From NCBI GenBank assembly GCA_016719165.1, contig JADKAJ010000001.1, positions 744,001-808,000 on the forward strand: a stretch of 64,000 nucleotides of DNA, given 5' to 3'. The notes beneath the pieces were generated by a model. The model worked only from the letters and a program-made list of their open reading frames with translations. It had not been told where the DNA came from and ran no database searches. Source of the DNA: Chitinophagaceae bacterium. Its GTDB lineage: Bacteria; Bacteroidota; Bacteroidia; Chitinophagales; Chitinophagaceae. This document shows, piece after piece, positions 35,913 to 44,917 of this stretch. The position numbers were made by a program, and so were the translations under genes. Every line of letters begins with the position of its first letter. Within the stretch, counting starts at the first letter, position 1.

Positions 35913-38093
35913 ATGTCCAATATATTTAAATACCTGATGAATATGAAAAGACTCCCTATTGTGATTTTGATGGTGGTGGCAGCTTCTTTCCTGGCTTTTA
36001 ATTCCATGGGAAAAAGTACCCGTTCCCTTCCTCCCGGTAACTATGAGAAAATAATGAAACTGGTAGGGGAAATGCTTTCCCAGGGTCACTACAGTCCACA
36101 ATCAATTAATGATGCCTTTTCCAAAAAAGTGTTCAAAAAATTTGTCACTGACCTGGATCCGGATAAAAATATTTTCCTCCAAAGCGATATAGATGCACTG
36201 AAAAAATTTGAAACCAAAGTGGATGATGAAGTAAAAGGGGCTATCGTTGAATTCCCTTTGGCTGCCGGAAAGATTTTCAACAAAAGAGTAGAAGAGTCTT
36301 CCGTTCTGTACAATGAAATATTATCATCGGCATTTGATTTTACGGTGAATGAAGAGGTGTTGCTTGATGCCGACCAGGTCGGATTTACAGTCAATGCAAC
36401 TGAACAAAAGGAAAGATGGAGAAAGAAGCTGAAGTTTATGACATTGGAACGTTATGCTGACCTGCTGGAAAGCCGGGAAAAGAATAAAGGGAAAGAAGGG
36501 TTTGTGGTAAAAACCGATGAGGAACTGGAAAAAGATGCCCGTGAAAGAGTGAAAAAAATCATGGACAGAACTTTTGAACGTTACCGTTTCAAATTCAATG
36601 ATGATGATAAATTCAATATGTATGTAAATGCCATTACTACGACGATGGATCCGCATACTGAATTCTTTCCCCCGGTTGATAAAAGATATTTTGATGAGGA
36701 AATGAGTGGCCGTTTCTTTGGTATCGGTGCTTCCCTCCAGTATGAAGATGGTAATATTAAGATTGCCAGCGTACTTACAGGAAGTCCTGCCTATAAATCA
36801 GGAGAATTGCAGGCAGGCGATATTATTCAGAAAGTGGCACAGGGTAAGGAAGAACCGGTTGACCTGACCGGTTATCTTGTTACAGATGCGGTAAAAGTGA
36901 TCCGTGGTAAGAAAGGAACAGAAGTACGGTTAACAGTTAAGAAATTAGATGGTACTGTTAAAATAGTGTCGCTTGTCCGTGATGAGATCGTACAGGACGA
37001 ATCATTTGCACGCAGTGCGATTGTAAATGAAGGCGGTTCAAAAGTGGGTTATATATTCCTGCCTGAATTTTATGCAGACTTTGACCGTCCTAATGGTAAC
37101 CGCAGCTACATTGATGTGGCCAAAGAAGTAACTAAACTAAAAGAAGAAAAAGTAGATGGTATTGTTATCGACCTGCGCAATAATGGGGGAGGTTCTTTAT
37201 ATGATGTGGTGCAGATGGCCGGCTTATTTATAGAAGATGGCCCTATCGTGCAGGTAAAGGACCGGGACAATAAACCAAGTGTATTAAAAGATAAGGACAG
37301 AAATGTATTGTATTCAGGTCCGCTGGCAGTAATGGTTAATGAATTCAGTGCTTCGGCGTCTGAAATATTTGCGGCGGCAATACAGGATTATGGCCGCGGT
37401 ATTGTTATCGGAAGTACGTCTACTTATGGAAAAGGTACCGTGCAAAGAAATATCGGGCTGGATCCGGAAAATGGTTTTTCCATGTCTAACTCAGAACTGG
37501 GAACTATAAAACTTACCCTGCAGAAATTTTACCGTATCAATGGAGGTTCCACCCAATTGAAAGGAGTTACTTCAGATATTATATTACCGGATAATCTTGA
37601 ATACCTTAAAGTGAGAGAAAAAGACAGCGAGGATGCGTTGCCATGGGATGAGATATCCAAAGCGACTTACAATACATGGAATGCCGGGTATAGCCTTGAA
37701 ACCATCAAGCAATTAAGCAATATGCGTTTGGAGAATGATCCCACTTTCCGGTTAATTGGTGAAACAACAGAATGGTTATCCAGGCAAAGTGAAAAGAAAT
37801 ATTCCCTGCAACTGGAAAAATACCGTAAGGACCAGGAAAAGATCAGGTCCAGTGTTAAACAACTGGAGTCATTATTGAAACTGAAAGGACAACTGGATGT
37901 TACTGCATTACCTGCAGAACAAAACCGATGGGCAGAAGATAAACCAAAGCAGGAGCGTTTTCAGCAATGGCTAAAGAGCCTGCAAAAAGATATTTATCTT
38001 GACCAGGCCCTAAAAGTGATGAATGATATGATTGGTCAGCAAAACCTGGTGAAAAGTAAAACAACGGAAGAACCTGTGAAGAAAGCATTTTAA
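35913..38093 (+). CDS. Carboxy-terminal processing (tail-specific) protease, Tsp/Prc type
   Basis: A 726-residue periplasmic serine protease of family S41. A signal or anchor (about 12-30) is followed by an N-terminal helical domain, a PDZ domain (about 270-345; GIGASLQYEDGNIKIASVL, GSPAYKSGELQAGDII) and the protease core with DLRNNGGGSLYDVVQ, the catalytic Ser481 in EFSASASEIFAAAIQD and catalytic Lys507 in TYGKGTVQR. The C-terminal DUF3340-like region is helical. Such proteases degrade tagged or misfolded periplasmic proteins. The first ATG is 5 bases from a -7 element, so the real start may be Met9 or Met11. Confidence 0.92.
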   Translation: MSNIFKYLMNMKRLPIVILMVVAASFLAFNSMGKSTRSLPPGNYEKIMKLVGEMLSQGHYSPQSINDAFSKKVFKKFVTDLDPDKNIFLQSDIDALKKFETKVDDEVKGAIVEFPLAAGKIFNKRVEESSVLYNEILSSAFDFTVNEEVLLDADQVGFTVNATEQKERWRKKLKFMTLERYADLLESREKNKGKEGFVVKTDEELEKDARERVKKIMDRTFERYRFKFNDDDKFNMYVNAITTTMDPHTEFFPPVDKRYFDEEMSGRFFGIGASLQYEDGNIKIASVLTGSPAYKSGELQAGDIIQKVAQGKEEPVDLTGYLVTDAVKVIRGKKGTEVRLTVKKLDGTVKIVSLVRDEIVQDESFARSAIVNEGGSKVGYIFLPEFYADFDRPNGNRSYIDVAKEVTKLKEEKVDGIVIDLRNNGGGSLYDVVQMAGLFIEDGPIVQVKDRDNKPSVLKDKDRNVLYSGPLAVMVNEFSASASEIFAAAIQDYGRGIVIGSTSTYGKGTVQRNIGLDPENGFSMSNSELGTIKLTLQKFYRINGGSTQLKGVTSDIILPDNLEYLKVREKDSEDALPWDEISKATYNTWNAGYSLETIKQLSNMRLENDPTFRLIGETTEWLSRQSEKKYSLQLEKYRKDQEKIRSSVKQLESLLKLKGQLDVTALPAEQNRWAEDKPKQERFQQWLKSLQKDIYLDQALKVMNDMIGQQNLVKSKTTEEPVKKAF

Positions 38094-38108
38094 AAATATT
38101 TAGTAATA

Positions 38109-38142
38109 AAAAAGGCGATGCAGCAAGGCATCGCCTTTTTTA
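38109..38142 (+). terminator. Terminator after the tail-specific protease
   Basis: A 12-13 base-pair stem (AAAAAGGCGATGC / GCATCGCCTTTTT) with a 6-base loop and T run, 15 bases after the stop. It may also terminate the convergent DinB gene. Confidence 0.88.
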
Positions 38143-38153
38143 TTACCTGTTGT

Positions 38154-38663
38154 TTACAGGTATCGCTCTTTAATAATATGCAGGTGATGATTTAAATGAC
38201 CAATTATGATAAATCCTATGCCCCGTACATATACAGTCCATCCGCTGGCGGTTCCGGTGGCTTCCAGTTGTTCCTCATCAAATGAGGCAAACAGCATGGT
38301 AGTAGAATAGCGAACCGCTTTAAATTCTTCCAGCATATCCTTCCAGTCTCTTTTACCAGCTTTTGAATGTGTAACATAGTTGTTCTCATCAAAACCCGGC
38401 AGAGGCTGTTTCTCTCCACGGGCAATACAAAGGGCCCGGTAGGCAAATACCCTTTCCGCATCAAGAATATGCTGCAGTACTTCTTTTATAGTCCACTTGT
38501 CCGGACCATAACGATACTCTCTCTTTTCCGCATCAAGATTTTCAAGGAAAAATAAGAAAGAGGTCAATTGCTCATTCAAAAGCAAGATCAGATCATCACC
38601 TTCAACCTGGGCAATATAACGATGGTACCATTCCGGAACCCTGGTCAGATCGGGGCGGGACAT
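38154..38663 (-). CDS. DinB family protein
   Basis: A 169-residue four-helix-bundle metalloprotein of the DinB/YfiT superfamily. Metal-binding histidines are placed as in the family: His65 in LQHILDAE, and the C-terminal HLNHHLHI motif (about 149-156). Such proteins often act as thiol-dependent transferases or are of unknown role. The ATG at 38663 is used rather than an upstream GTG. It is 8 bases downstream of a lipoprotein gene and probably in one operon with it. Confidence 0.85.
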   Translation of the reverse strand: MSRPDLTRVPEWYHRYIAQVEGDDLILLLNEQLTSFLFFLENLDAEKREYRYGPDKWTIKEVLQHILDAERVFAYRALCIARGEKQPLPGFDENNYVTHSKAGKRDWKDMLEEFKAVRYSTTMLFASFDEEQLEATGTASGWTVYVRGIGFIIIGHLNHHLHIIKERYL

Positions 38664-38670
38664 ATAATTA

Positions 38671-39177
38671 TTATTGAGTCGGTTTACTATTAAGCGGGGC
38701 GCCAACTGCAATATCACATCGGTGACCAGGCTGACCATGTGCCGGGTTTAGCCCTGCCGCTGTTGCTCCGGGAACTGGATTTGTATTCAGAACAGGTGCG
38801 GCCGGTGAAGGAGTAGATGTTATCGTTGCCGGCTGAGGATTCGTATTAACTGTGGCTTGTGTTGGTTTGCTGTCTAATGGGGCACCCACTTGTATATCAC
38901 AACGATGACCAGGCTGTCCGTGTGCAGGATTGAGGCCAGCTTTGCTGATAACAGGTGCAGGAGGTTGGTTCGTGCTATTCACTTGTGTTGACAGATCTGC
39001 TGCCGGCTGAACCTGCACTGTCTGTGTCCTTGCTGTATCTCCACCGGTAGAAATTGTCGCCGGTTGCATTGTTGAAGTGTTAGCCGGAGTAGTTGTGCTC
39101 TCTTCATCTGATGCGTTGCCGCAGCCTGTTGTGGCGGCCAGTAATAACAAAGCAGGCAAATAAATGAAATATTTCAT
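38671..39177 (-). CDS. Lipoprotein with two GLNPAHGQPGHRCDI repeats
   Basis: A 168-residue protein. A lipobox (AATTGC, Cys19) is followed by a Thr/Pro/Gln-rich, probably disordered region and two nearly identical 28-residue repeats at residues 80-107 and 141-168, each with PAHGQPGHRCDI and VGAPLxSKPTQ. The repeats differ in two positions. Each contains one conserved Cys and two His, which could bind metal or form disulfides. The short motif recurs in Bacteroidota exported proteins but I know of no function. It is the first gene of a pair with DinB. Confidence 0.75.
   Translation of the reverse strand: MKYFIYLPALLLLAATTGCGNASDEESTTTPANTSTMQPATISTGGDTARTQTVQVQPAADLSTQVNSTNQPPAPVISKAGLNPAHGQPGHRCDIQVGAPLDSKPTQATVNTNPQPATITSTPSPAAPVLNTNPVPGATAAGLNPAHGQPGHRCDIAVGAPLNSKPTQ
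38674..38757 (-). repeat. Repeat copy 2 of the GLNPAHGQPGHRCDI module
   Basis: Encodes residues 141-168 of the lipoprotein, identical to copy 1 except Ala157 for Gln96 and Asn163 for Asp102. It ends directly at the stop codon. Confidence 0.85.
38857..38940 (-). repeat. Repeat copy 1 of the GLNPAHGQPGHRCDI module
   Basis: Encodes residues 80-107 of the lipoprotein; 28 codons, in tandem with copy 2 across a 33-residue Pro/Thr-rich linker. The near-identity implies recent duplication or strong selection. Confidence 0.85.
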
Positions 39178-39356
39178 GTGTTGTATTTTATAATAAATGA
39201 CATGCAAAATAGGTAAGTTTTGTGAAAGCAGGGTTGTAATATTCCTGCTATTGAAGATACAGTCAGCAAAGTGCAGTACAGGATGAGTCTCAAGGATTTT
39301 CCATTAAAATGTATCCCGGTTGGTAATGGTATCAATACTAACCTGGACTCAGCTGT

Positions 39357-40292
39357 TCAATAATTTATTTCTACTATTTTCTTTTGCTGCAATTTTTGCA
39401 TTTGTACGGGTACTATATTTATAATTTCTTCCCGAAGCGTTTTTATAAGCTTGGTTTTAATATGATCACGATGGGTAACCAGGCTTACTTCCCGGGCGGG
39501 ACTTGGCTGTTTTAATCGCTTTACGAGTTTAAGCCTGGCTTTGCTGAACTCCATTACGGCCAACTCAGGCAGAATGGTAATGCCGTTGCTTTTATCCACC
39601 ATTCTTTTAAGGGTTTCAATATTACCTGTTTCATATTTAAAATGAAAGTCACTGCTTTTTTTTAACTCGCAAATATTTAATACCTGCGACCGGAAGCAAT
39701 GCCCTTCTTCCAGCAGCCAAAGTTCATTGGGATTAATTTCACTGGCCAGCACATACTTTTTGCCAGACAATGCATTCTTTTTGGAGACATAAACAAAAAG
39801 TTCTTCATAAAAAAGTATATCTTCTTTTATGGATGGGTCTTTTAAGGGAGTGACAACAATGCCGCAGTCCAACCGGTTGTTTTTGAGTTCATAGATCACA
39901 TCTTCTGTAATGGACTCCTTAATGATAAGATTTAACTGAGGGTATTTATCCTGCATAGATTTATAAAGTGAGGGCAATAAATAGGGCGCCAGTGTAGGAA
40001 TGATACCCATGCGTAAATCCCCTGAAAGGGTATCCTTCTGGTCGTTGATCATCTGTTTGATCAGGTGGGCTTCCCGCAGGGTTATGCGTGCCTGCCTTAT
40101 AATGTTTGTGCCGATCTCTGTAGGGATGACCGGCTGTTTGGTACGGTCAAAAATTTTTACGCCCAGTTCCTCTTCCAGTTTTTGAATCTGCATACTGAGG
40201 GTGGGTTGCGTGATAAAACATTTTTCTGCAGCCAATGCAAAATGCCGGTGGGTATCCAATGCAACAATATATTCAAGTTGGGTTAGTGTCAT
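39357..40292 (-). CDS. oxyR: Hydrogen peroxide-sensing LysR regulator OxyR
   Basis: A 311-residue LysR-type regulator. The N-terminal helix-turn-helix is at about 1-60 (HFALAAEKCFITQPTLSMQIQKLEE), followed by the effector domain. The redox cysteines are at exactly the E. coli OxyR positions, Cys199 and Cys208, in EEGHCFRSQVLNIC. Under peroxide these form a disulfide that activates transcription of catalase and related genes. It is divergent from katG across a 130-base region that contains dyads and a katG promoter, the classical arrangement. Confidence 0.96.
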   Translation of the reverse strand: MTLTQLEYIVALDTHRHFALAAEKCFITQPTLSMQIQKLEEELGVKIFDRTKQPVIPTEIGTNIIRQARITLREAHLIKQMINDQKDTLSGDLRMGIIPTLAPYLLPSLYKSMQDKYPQLNLIIKESITEDVIYELKNNRLDCGIVVTPLKDPSIKEDILFYEELFVYVSKKNALSGKKYVLASEINPNELWLLEEGHCFRSQVLNICELKKSSDFHFKYETGNIETLKRMVDKSNGITILPELAVMEFSKARLKLVKRLKQPSPAREVSLVTHRDHIKTKLIKTLREEIINIVPVQMQKLQQKKIVEINY

Positions 40293-40305
40293 AGACAGTG
40301 ACTAT
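40291..40305. promoter_or_regulatory. Possible OxyR half-site dyad
   Basis: ATAG-N7-CTAT has the outer tetrads and spacing of the OxyR consensus half-site (ATAGnTnnnAnCTAT), though the inner T and A are not conserved. It overlaps the oxyR start codon, consistent with autoregulation. A second dyad AATCAA-T-TTGATT at 40320-40332 overlaps the katG -33 element. Assignment to OxyR is inference. Confidence 0.4.
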
Positions 40306-40325
40306 AAGATCATAAAAATAATCAA

Positions 40326-40357
40326 TTTGATTTATTGTTGACGCTGCTGTAGTTTTG
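40326..40357 (+). promoter_or_regulatory. katG promoter
   Basis: A -33 TTTG (40326-40329) and a -7 TAGTTTTG (40350-40357) are separated by 20 bases, close to the Bacteroidota consensus of about 19. The ATG of katG lies 65 bases downstream. The -33 element sits inside a 13-base dyad. Confidence 0.6.
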
Positions 40358-40422
40358 AAAATCTTAGCAAATTGCACACGATTAAACAATCATTACAAGT
40401 AAATTAATTCAATCTTCAGAGT

Positions 40423-42627
40423 ATGGAAAATAACACAGCACAGGGCAAATGCCCGTTTACAGGAGGAGCGCTGAAACAAAGCGCAGGCGGTGGTACTAGA
40501 AACCGTGACTGGTGGCCCAACCAGTTAAAACTAAATATACTTCGTCAAAATTCTTCACTGTCTAACCCGATGGGAGAGACATTTAATTATGCGGAGGAAT
40601 TCAAAAGTCTGGACCTGGCTGCCGTAAAAAAAGACATTTTTGATCTGATGACTACCTCCCAGGACTGGTGGCCGGCTGATTTTGGCCATTACGGTCCTTT
40701 CTTTATTCGAATGGCCTGGCATAGTGCAGGGACATACCGTATCCAGGACGGTCGTGGTGGTGCGGGCAACGGTACACAAAGGTTTGCACCGCTCAACAGC
40801 TGGCCCGATAATGTGAACCTTGATAAGGCCCGATTACTGCTGTGGCCCATTAAAAAGAAATATGGTAAAAAGATATCCTGGGCCGACCTGATGATCCTCA
40901 CCGGCAACTGTGCCCTCGAATCTATGGGATTAAAGACATTCGGATTCGCCGGTGGCCGTGAGGATGTGTGGGAACCAGAAGAAGATATTTATTGGGGTTC
41001 CGAAAAAGAATGGCTTGATGACAAACGTTATTCCGGCGACCGGGAGCTCGAGAATCCTTTGGCCGCAGTTCAGATGGGGCTTATCTATGTTAACCCCGAA
41101 GGTCCTAATGGAAATCCCGATCCACTAGCTGCAGCCCGTGATATCCGTGAAACTTTTGGTCGTATGGCGATGAATGATTACGAAACGGTAGCATTGATTG
41201 CAGGGGGGCATACTTTTGGTAAAACTCACGGTGCGGCTGACCCTTCCAAATACGTAGGCCCCGTACCTGCGGCAGCAGGTATTGAAGAACAAGGGCTCGG
41301 CTGGAAAAACACCTACGGCACTGGTAATGCCGGCGATACTATTAGCAGCGGACTGGAAGTTACATGGACCACCACACCTACAAAATGGAGCAACAACTTT
41401 TTCTGGAACCTGTTTGGTTACGAATGGGAACTTACCAAGAGCCCGGCCGGTGCACATCAATGGCAGCCTAAGCATGGTATGGGAGCCGGAACAGTGCCGG
41501 ATGCACATGATCCATCAAAACGTCATGCACCCATGATGCTTACTACTGATCTTTCCCTGCGTTTTGATCCGGTCTATGAAAAGATCTCACGCCATTTCTT
41601 AGAAAACCCGGATGAATTTGCAGATGCTTTTGCCAAAGCATGGTTCAAACTCACTCACCGTGATATGGGACCCCGTTCCCGTTACCTCGGACCAGAAGTA
41701 CCGGCTGAAGACCTGATCTGGCAGGATCCTGTTCCCGCTGTTACACACAAACTGGTTGACGAAAATGACATCGCTGCACTGAAAAGTAAGATCCTTGCAA
41801 CCGGACTCACCATATCTCAACTGGTGTCAACAGCATGGGCTTCTGCTTCCACATTCCGCGGATCAGATAAAAGGGGTGGAGCCAATGGTGCCCGTATTCG
41901 TTTGGCTCCGCAAAAAAACTGGGAAGCGAACAATCCTGCACAACTTGTCAAAGTATTGGGAATACTCGAAGGGATTCAAAAAGAATTCAACAGCCAGTCA
42001 GGGGATAAGAAAATTTCTTTGGCCGACCTTATTGTACTTGCAGGATGTGCAGCTGTTGAACAAGCCGCCAAAAATGCAGGGTACAAAGTAACTGTGCCGT
42101 TCACACCGGGACGCACCGATGCCACACAGGAGCAAACTGATGTGGAATCATTTGCTGTACTGGAGCCGGTGGCTGATGGTTTCCGCAACTATTTAAGCAA
42201 ACGTGCCGGAGCCTGTTCTGAAGAATTACTGGTGGATAAGGCGCAATTGCTGACACTGACCGCACCTGAAATGACGGTACTTGTTGGAGGTATGCGGGTG
42301 CTGCATGCAAACTTTGATGGATCACCCCATGGTGTGTTTACCAAAACACCGGAAGTTCTCACGAACGATTTCTTTGTGAACCTTCTTGATTTCGGTATTA
42401 CCTGGAAAGCAGCCGATCCTGTACAGCAGGGTTTTATTGGCAGTGACCGTGCCACAGGTGCTGTGAAGTGGACAGCCACCCGAGCTGATCTGATCTTCGG
42501 TTCTAACTCTGAGTTAAGGGCTATTGCTGAAGTATATGGAAGCGAAGATGCTAAAGAAAAGTTTGTAAAGGACTTTGTGGCTGCATGGAATAAGGTGATG
42601 AACCTTGATCGTTTTGAACTGGCCTGA
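40423..42627 (+). CDS. katG: Catalase-peroxidase
   Basis: A 734-residue bifunctional heme catalase-peroxidase that removes hydrogen peroxide. The distal pocket is IRMAWHSAGTYR with Arg96, Trp99 and His100; the proximal heme ligand is His263 in GGHTFGKTHG; Tyr222 and Met248 complete the Trp-Tyr-Met crosslink that confers catalase activity. A second, degenerate peroxidase-like domain makes up the C-terminal half (about 430-734). Length is normal. It is divergent from oxyR and followed by a strong terminator, as expected for an OxyR-regulated gene. Confidence 0.97.
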   Translation: MENNTAQGKCPFTGGALKQSAGGGTRNRDWWPNQLKLNILRQNSSLSNPMGETFNYAEEFKSLDLAAVKKDIFDLMTTSQDWWPADFGHYGPFFIRMAWHSAGTYRIQDGRGGAGNGTQRFAPLNSWPDNVNLDKARLLLWPIKKKYGKKISWADLMILTGNCALESMGLKTFGFAGGREDVWEPEEDIYWGSEKEWLDDKRYSGDRELENPLAAVQMGLIYVNPEGPNGNPDPLAAARDIRETFGRMAMNDYETVALIAGGHTFGKTHGAADPSKYVGPVPAAAGIEEQGLGWKNTYGTGNAGDTISSGLEVTWTTTPTKWSNNFFWNLFGYEWELTKSPAGAHQWQPKHGMGAGTVPDAHDPSKRHAPMMLTTDLSLRFDPVYEKISRHFLENPDEFADAFAKAWFKLTHRDMGPRSRYLGPEVPAEDLIWQDPVPAVTHKLVDENDIAALKSKILATGLTISQLVSTAWASASTFRGSDKRGGANGARIRLAPQKNWEANNPAQLVKVLGILEGIQKEFNSQSGDKKISLADLIVLAGCAAVEQAAKNAGYKVTVPFTPGRTDATQEQTDVESFAVLEPVADGFRNYLSKRAGACSEELLVDKAQLLTLTAPEMTVLVGGMRVLHANFDGSPHGVFTKTPEVLTNDFFVNLLDFGITWKAADPVQQGFIGSDRATGAVKWTATRADLIFGSNSELRAIAEVYGSEDAKEKFVKDFVAAWNKVMNLDRFELA

Positions 42628-42650
42628 TAAATGCCGAATATTATAGATTT

Positions 42651-42684
42651 AAAAAGTGACCTGGTAACAGGTCACTTTTTTTAT
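42651..42684 (+). terminator. Terminator after katG
   Basis: A 13-base-pair stem (AAAAAGTGACCTG / CAGGTCACTTTTT) with the loop GTAA and a T run, 24 bases after the stop. Confidence 0.9.
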
Positions 42685-42764
42685 ATCCCGAAAAAAGTAG
42701 TTTGAATTTATCTTGAACGAGTTAAGAGCAAATCCGGTGTGTCAGTTTTTTTAATTGTTTTGTT

Positions 42765-43838
42765 TTACGCTATCGTAATATCCTTATCGAGATATACATC
42801 CTGTATCGCATTTAATATTTCAACACCTTCTTTCATGGGTCGTTGAAAAGCTTTTCGTCCGCTGATCAATCCCATACCACCGGCTCTTTTATTTATTATG
42901 GCTGTGGTTACTGCTTCGGCCATATCACTGGCACCAGCGGAGGCGCCACCTGAGTTAATTAATCCGGCACGGCCCATATAGCAGTTGGCTACCTGGTAAC
43001 GGCAAAGATCAATCGGGTGGTCAGTGGTCAGTTCCTCGTATATGCGTTTATCATTTTTGCCATACGCCGATTCTTTGGTGTTCAATGCCAGGTAACCACC
43101 ATTGTTTTCCGGTAGTTTTTGTTTGATGATATCTGCTTCAATCGTAACACCGAGGTGATTCGCTTGTCCCGTAAGGTCTGCCGATACATGGTAATCTTTT
43201 TCTTTTGTTTTAAAAGCCGGGTTGCGGAGATAACACCAGAGAATGGTAGCCATCCCCAGTTCATGTGCCATTTCAAATACCTTGCTTACTTCCTGTATCT
43301 GTCTTGTGGATTCATCACTGCCGAAATAGATGGTGGCGCCAACAGCTGCCGCACCCAAATTCCAGCTTTGCCGGATGGAAGCAAACATGATCTGGTCAAA
43401 CTTATTCGGGTAAGTGAGGAACTCATTATGGTTCACTTTTACAATAAATGGAATTTTATGCGCATACTTTCTTGACATAAATCCTAAGCCACCCAGGGTT
43501 GTGGCCACAGCATTGCATCCACCTTCAATAGCCAGTTTAATAATATTCTCCGTGTCGAAATAAATGGGGTTTTTGGCAAAAGAAGCTCCGCCACTGTGTT
43601 CAATGCCCTGGTCAACAGGCAGGATGGAGAGGTAACCGGTATTGGCTAATCTTCCGTGGCCATACATATTTTGCAGGTTGCGCAGCACCTGAGGGTTACG
43701 GTCACTGTTGATCCAGATTCGGTCGACAAAATCAGGACCGGGCAGGTGCAGTTGTTCTTTTGAAATAGTTTTTGACTGGTGGTTCAGTAAAAACTCAGCT
43801 TTATCGCCAAGTAATTCAGCAATTTTTTTAGCAGGCAT
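42765..43838 (-). CDS. fbaB: Class I (DhnA-type) fructose-bisphosphate aldolase
   Basis: A 357-residue aldolase that splits fructose 1,6-bisphosphate through a Schiff-base lysine, without metal. DhnA/FbaB-family landmarks are SILPVDQGIEHSGGASFA, IPFIVKVNHNEFLTYPN, ATILWCYLRNP, and the C-terminal SGGASAGASDMAEA and GMGLISGRKAF phosphate-binding segments. The upstream region has a -7 element and an operator-like dyad. A class II aldolase gene lies about 2 kb away, with cysM-cysE between. Confidence 0.93.
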   Translation of the reverse strand: MPAKKIAELLGDKAEFLLNHQSKTISKEQLHLPGPDFVDRIWINSDRNPQVLRNLQNMYGHGRLANTGYLSILPVDQGIEHSGGASFAKNPIYFDTENIIKLAIEGGCNAVATTLGGLGFMSRKYAHKIPFIVKVNHNEFLTYPNKFDQIMFASIRQSWNLGAAAVGATIYFGSDESTRQIQEVSKVFEMAHELGMATILWCYLRNPAFKTKEKDYHVSADLTGQANHLGVTIEADIIKQKLPENNGGYLALNTKESAYGKNDKRIYEELTTDHPIDLCRYQVANCYMGRAGLINSGGASAGASDMAEAVTTAIINKRAGGMGLISGRKAFQRPMKEGVEILNAIQDVYLDKDITIA

Positions 43839-43887
43839 AGCAATTGTTGGTTTATTAGATTATGGTCAATTAATCGAATGGTTTTGA

Positions 43888-43910
43888 CTAACGACCGTTA
43901 GGCAAAGATA
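43888..43910 (-). promoter_or_regulatory. fbaB promoter -7 element with an operator-like dyad
   Basis: On the minus strand TATCTTTG (43910-43903) is a perfect -7 element 64 bases before the ATG of fbaB. Immediately downstream, over the expected transcription start, is the dyad CTAACG-AC-CGTTAG (43888-43901). No -33 TTTG is seen at the usual distance. The binding protein is unknown. Confidence 0.5.
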
Positions 43911-44039
43911 ATGGTTGAATTAAATTGGAAAAAATGCAGGCTGAAAGGAGATTTTTCATTTTGTATACTACTAATGAAAGGTTAGTGTTATATCGGTGTT
44001 CTCATCGTACCTGTTATATGTAATATTTGAATTGAAACC

Positions 44040-44912
44040 TTATCCAAACAGGTTACTGCTAAGATAACGGTCTCCACGATCGCAGGCAATAAATACAATA
44101 ACCCCTTTGTCAATTTCCCTGGCTAATTGAATAGCGGCTGAAGCAGCACCACCGCTGCTCATTCCGGCAAATATCCCTTCTGACCTGGCCAGTTGTCTTG
44201 CCACCAGTGTAGCTTCCTGTTGAGACACATCAATTATCCGGTCTACTCTCTCCGGTTCAAATATTTTGGGCAGGTATTCTTTGGGCCACCTCCGGATACC
44301 GGGAATAGAGGATTCTTCGGTAGGCTGGCATCCTACGATCTGGATGGAAGGGTTCTTTTCTTTTAAATACCGTGAACATCCCATGATGGTACCCGTTGTA
44401 CCCATTGAACTCACGAAATGAGTTATGGATTGATTACTGTCTTTCCATATTTCCGGCCCAGTGGTTTTGTAGTGGGCGATATAATTATCCGGGTTGGCAA
44501 ACTGGTTCAGGATAAAGGCTTCTCCGCGGGCTGCTTTTTCATCGGCATAATCACGGCATACTTCAATACTTTCCAGCAATGTTACTGTAGCGCCGAAAGC
44601 TTCCATCGTCAACGTTCTTTCTCTTGTTGAGGAAGAGGGCATCACTAATTCAATGTCCAGGTCATACAATCTTGCGATCATTGCCAGTGCAATCCCTGTG
44701 TTGCCACTGGTAGCTTCAATTAACCGGGTACCGGGTTTTATATCACCTCTTTCCAATGCCGAGCGGATCATATTCAATGCCGGCCGATCCTTGACACTGC
44801 CACCCGGATTATTACCTTCCAGTTTGGCATAGATGGTTACGTTGGGATTAGGATTTAATTTTCTTAATTCAACCAAAGGAGTATTTCCGATAAGGTCTGC
44901 AATACCAGCCAT
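44040..44912 (-). CDS. cysM: Cysteine synthase, CysM type
   Basis: A 290-residue PLP enzyme that makes cysteine from O-acetylserine and sulfide or thiosulfate. The PLP lysine is Lys41 in GGSVKDRP, the substrate loop is EATSGNTGIAL and the phosphate loop is SSMGTTGTIMG; the segment CQPTEESSIPGIRRWP is characteristic of CysM rather than CysK. It follows cysE by 5 bases and is probably translated with it, giving a compact serine-to-cysteine module. Confidence 0.94.
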   Translation of the reverse strand: MAGIADLIGNTPLVELRKLNPNPNVTIYAKLEGNNPGGSVKDRPALNMIRSALERGDIKPGTRLIEATSGNTGIALAMIARLYDLDIELVMPSSSTRERTLTMEAFGATVTLLESIEVCRDYADEKAARGEAFILNQFANPDNYIAHYKTTGPEIWKDSNQSITHFVSSMGTTGTIMGCSRYLKEKNPSIQIVGCQPTEESSIPGIRRWPKEYLPKIFEPERVDRIIDVSQQEATLVARQLARSEGIFAGMSSGGAASAAIQLAREIDKGVIVFIACDRGDRYLSSNLFG

Positions 44913-44917
44913 GATGA

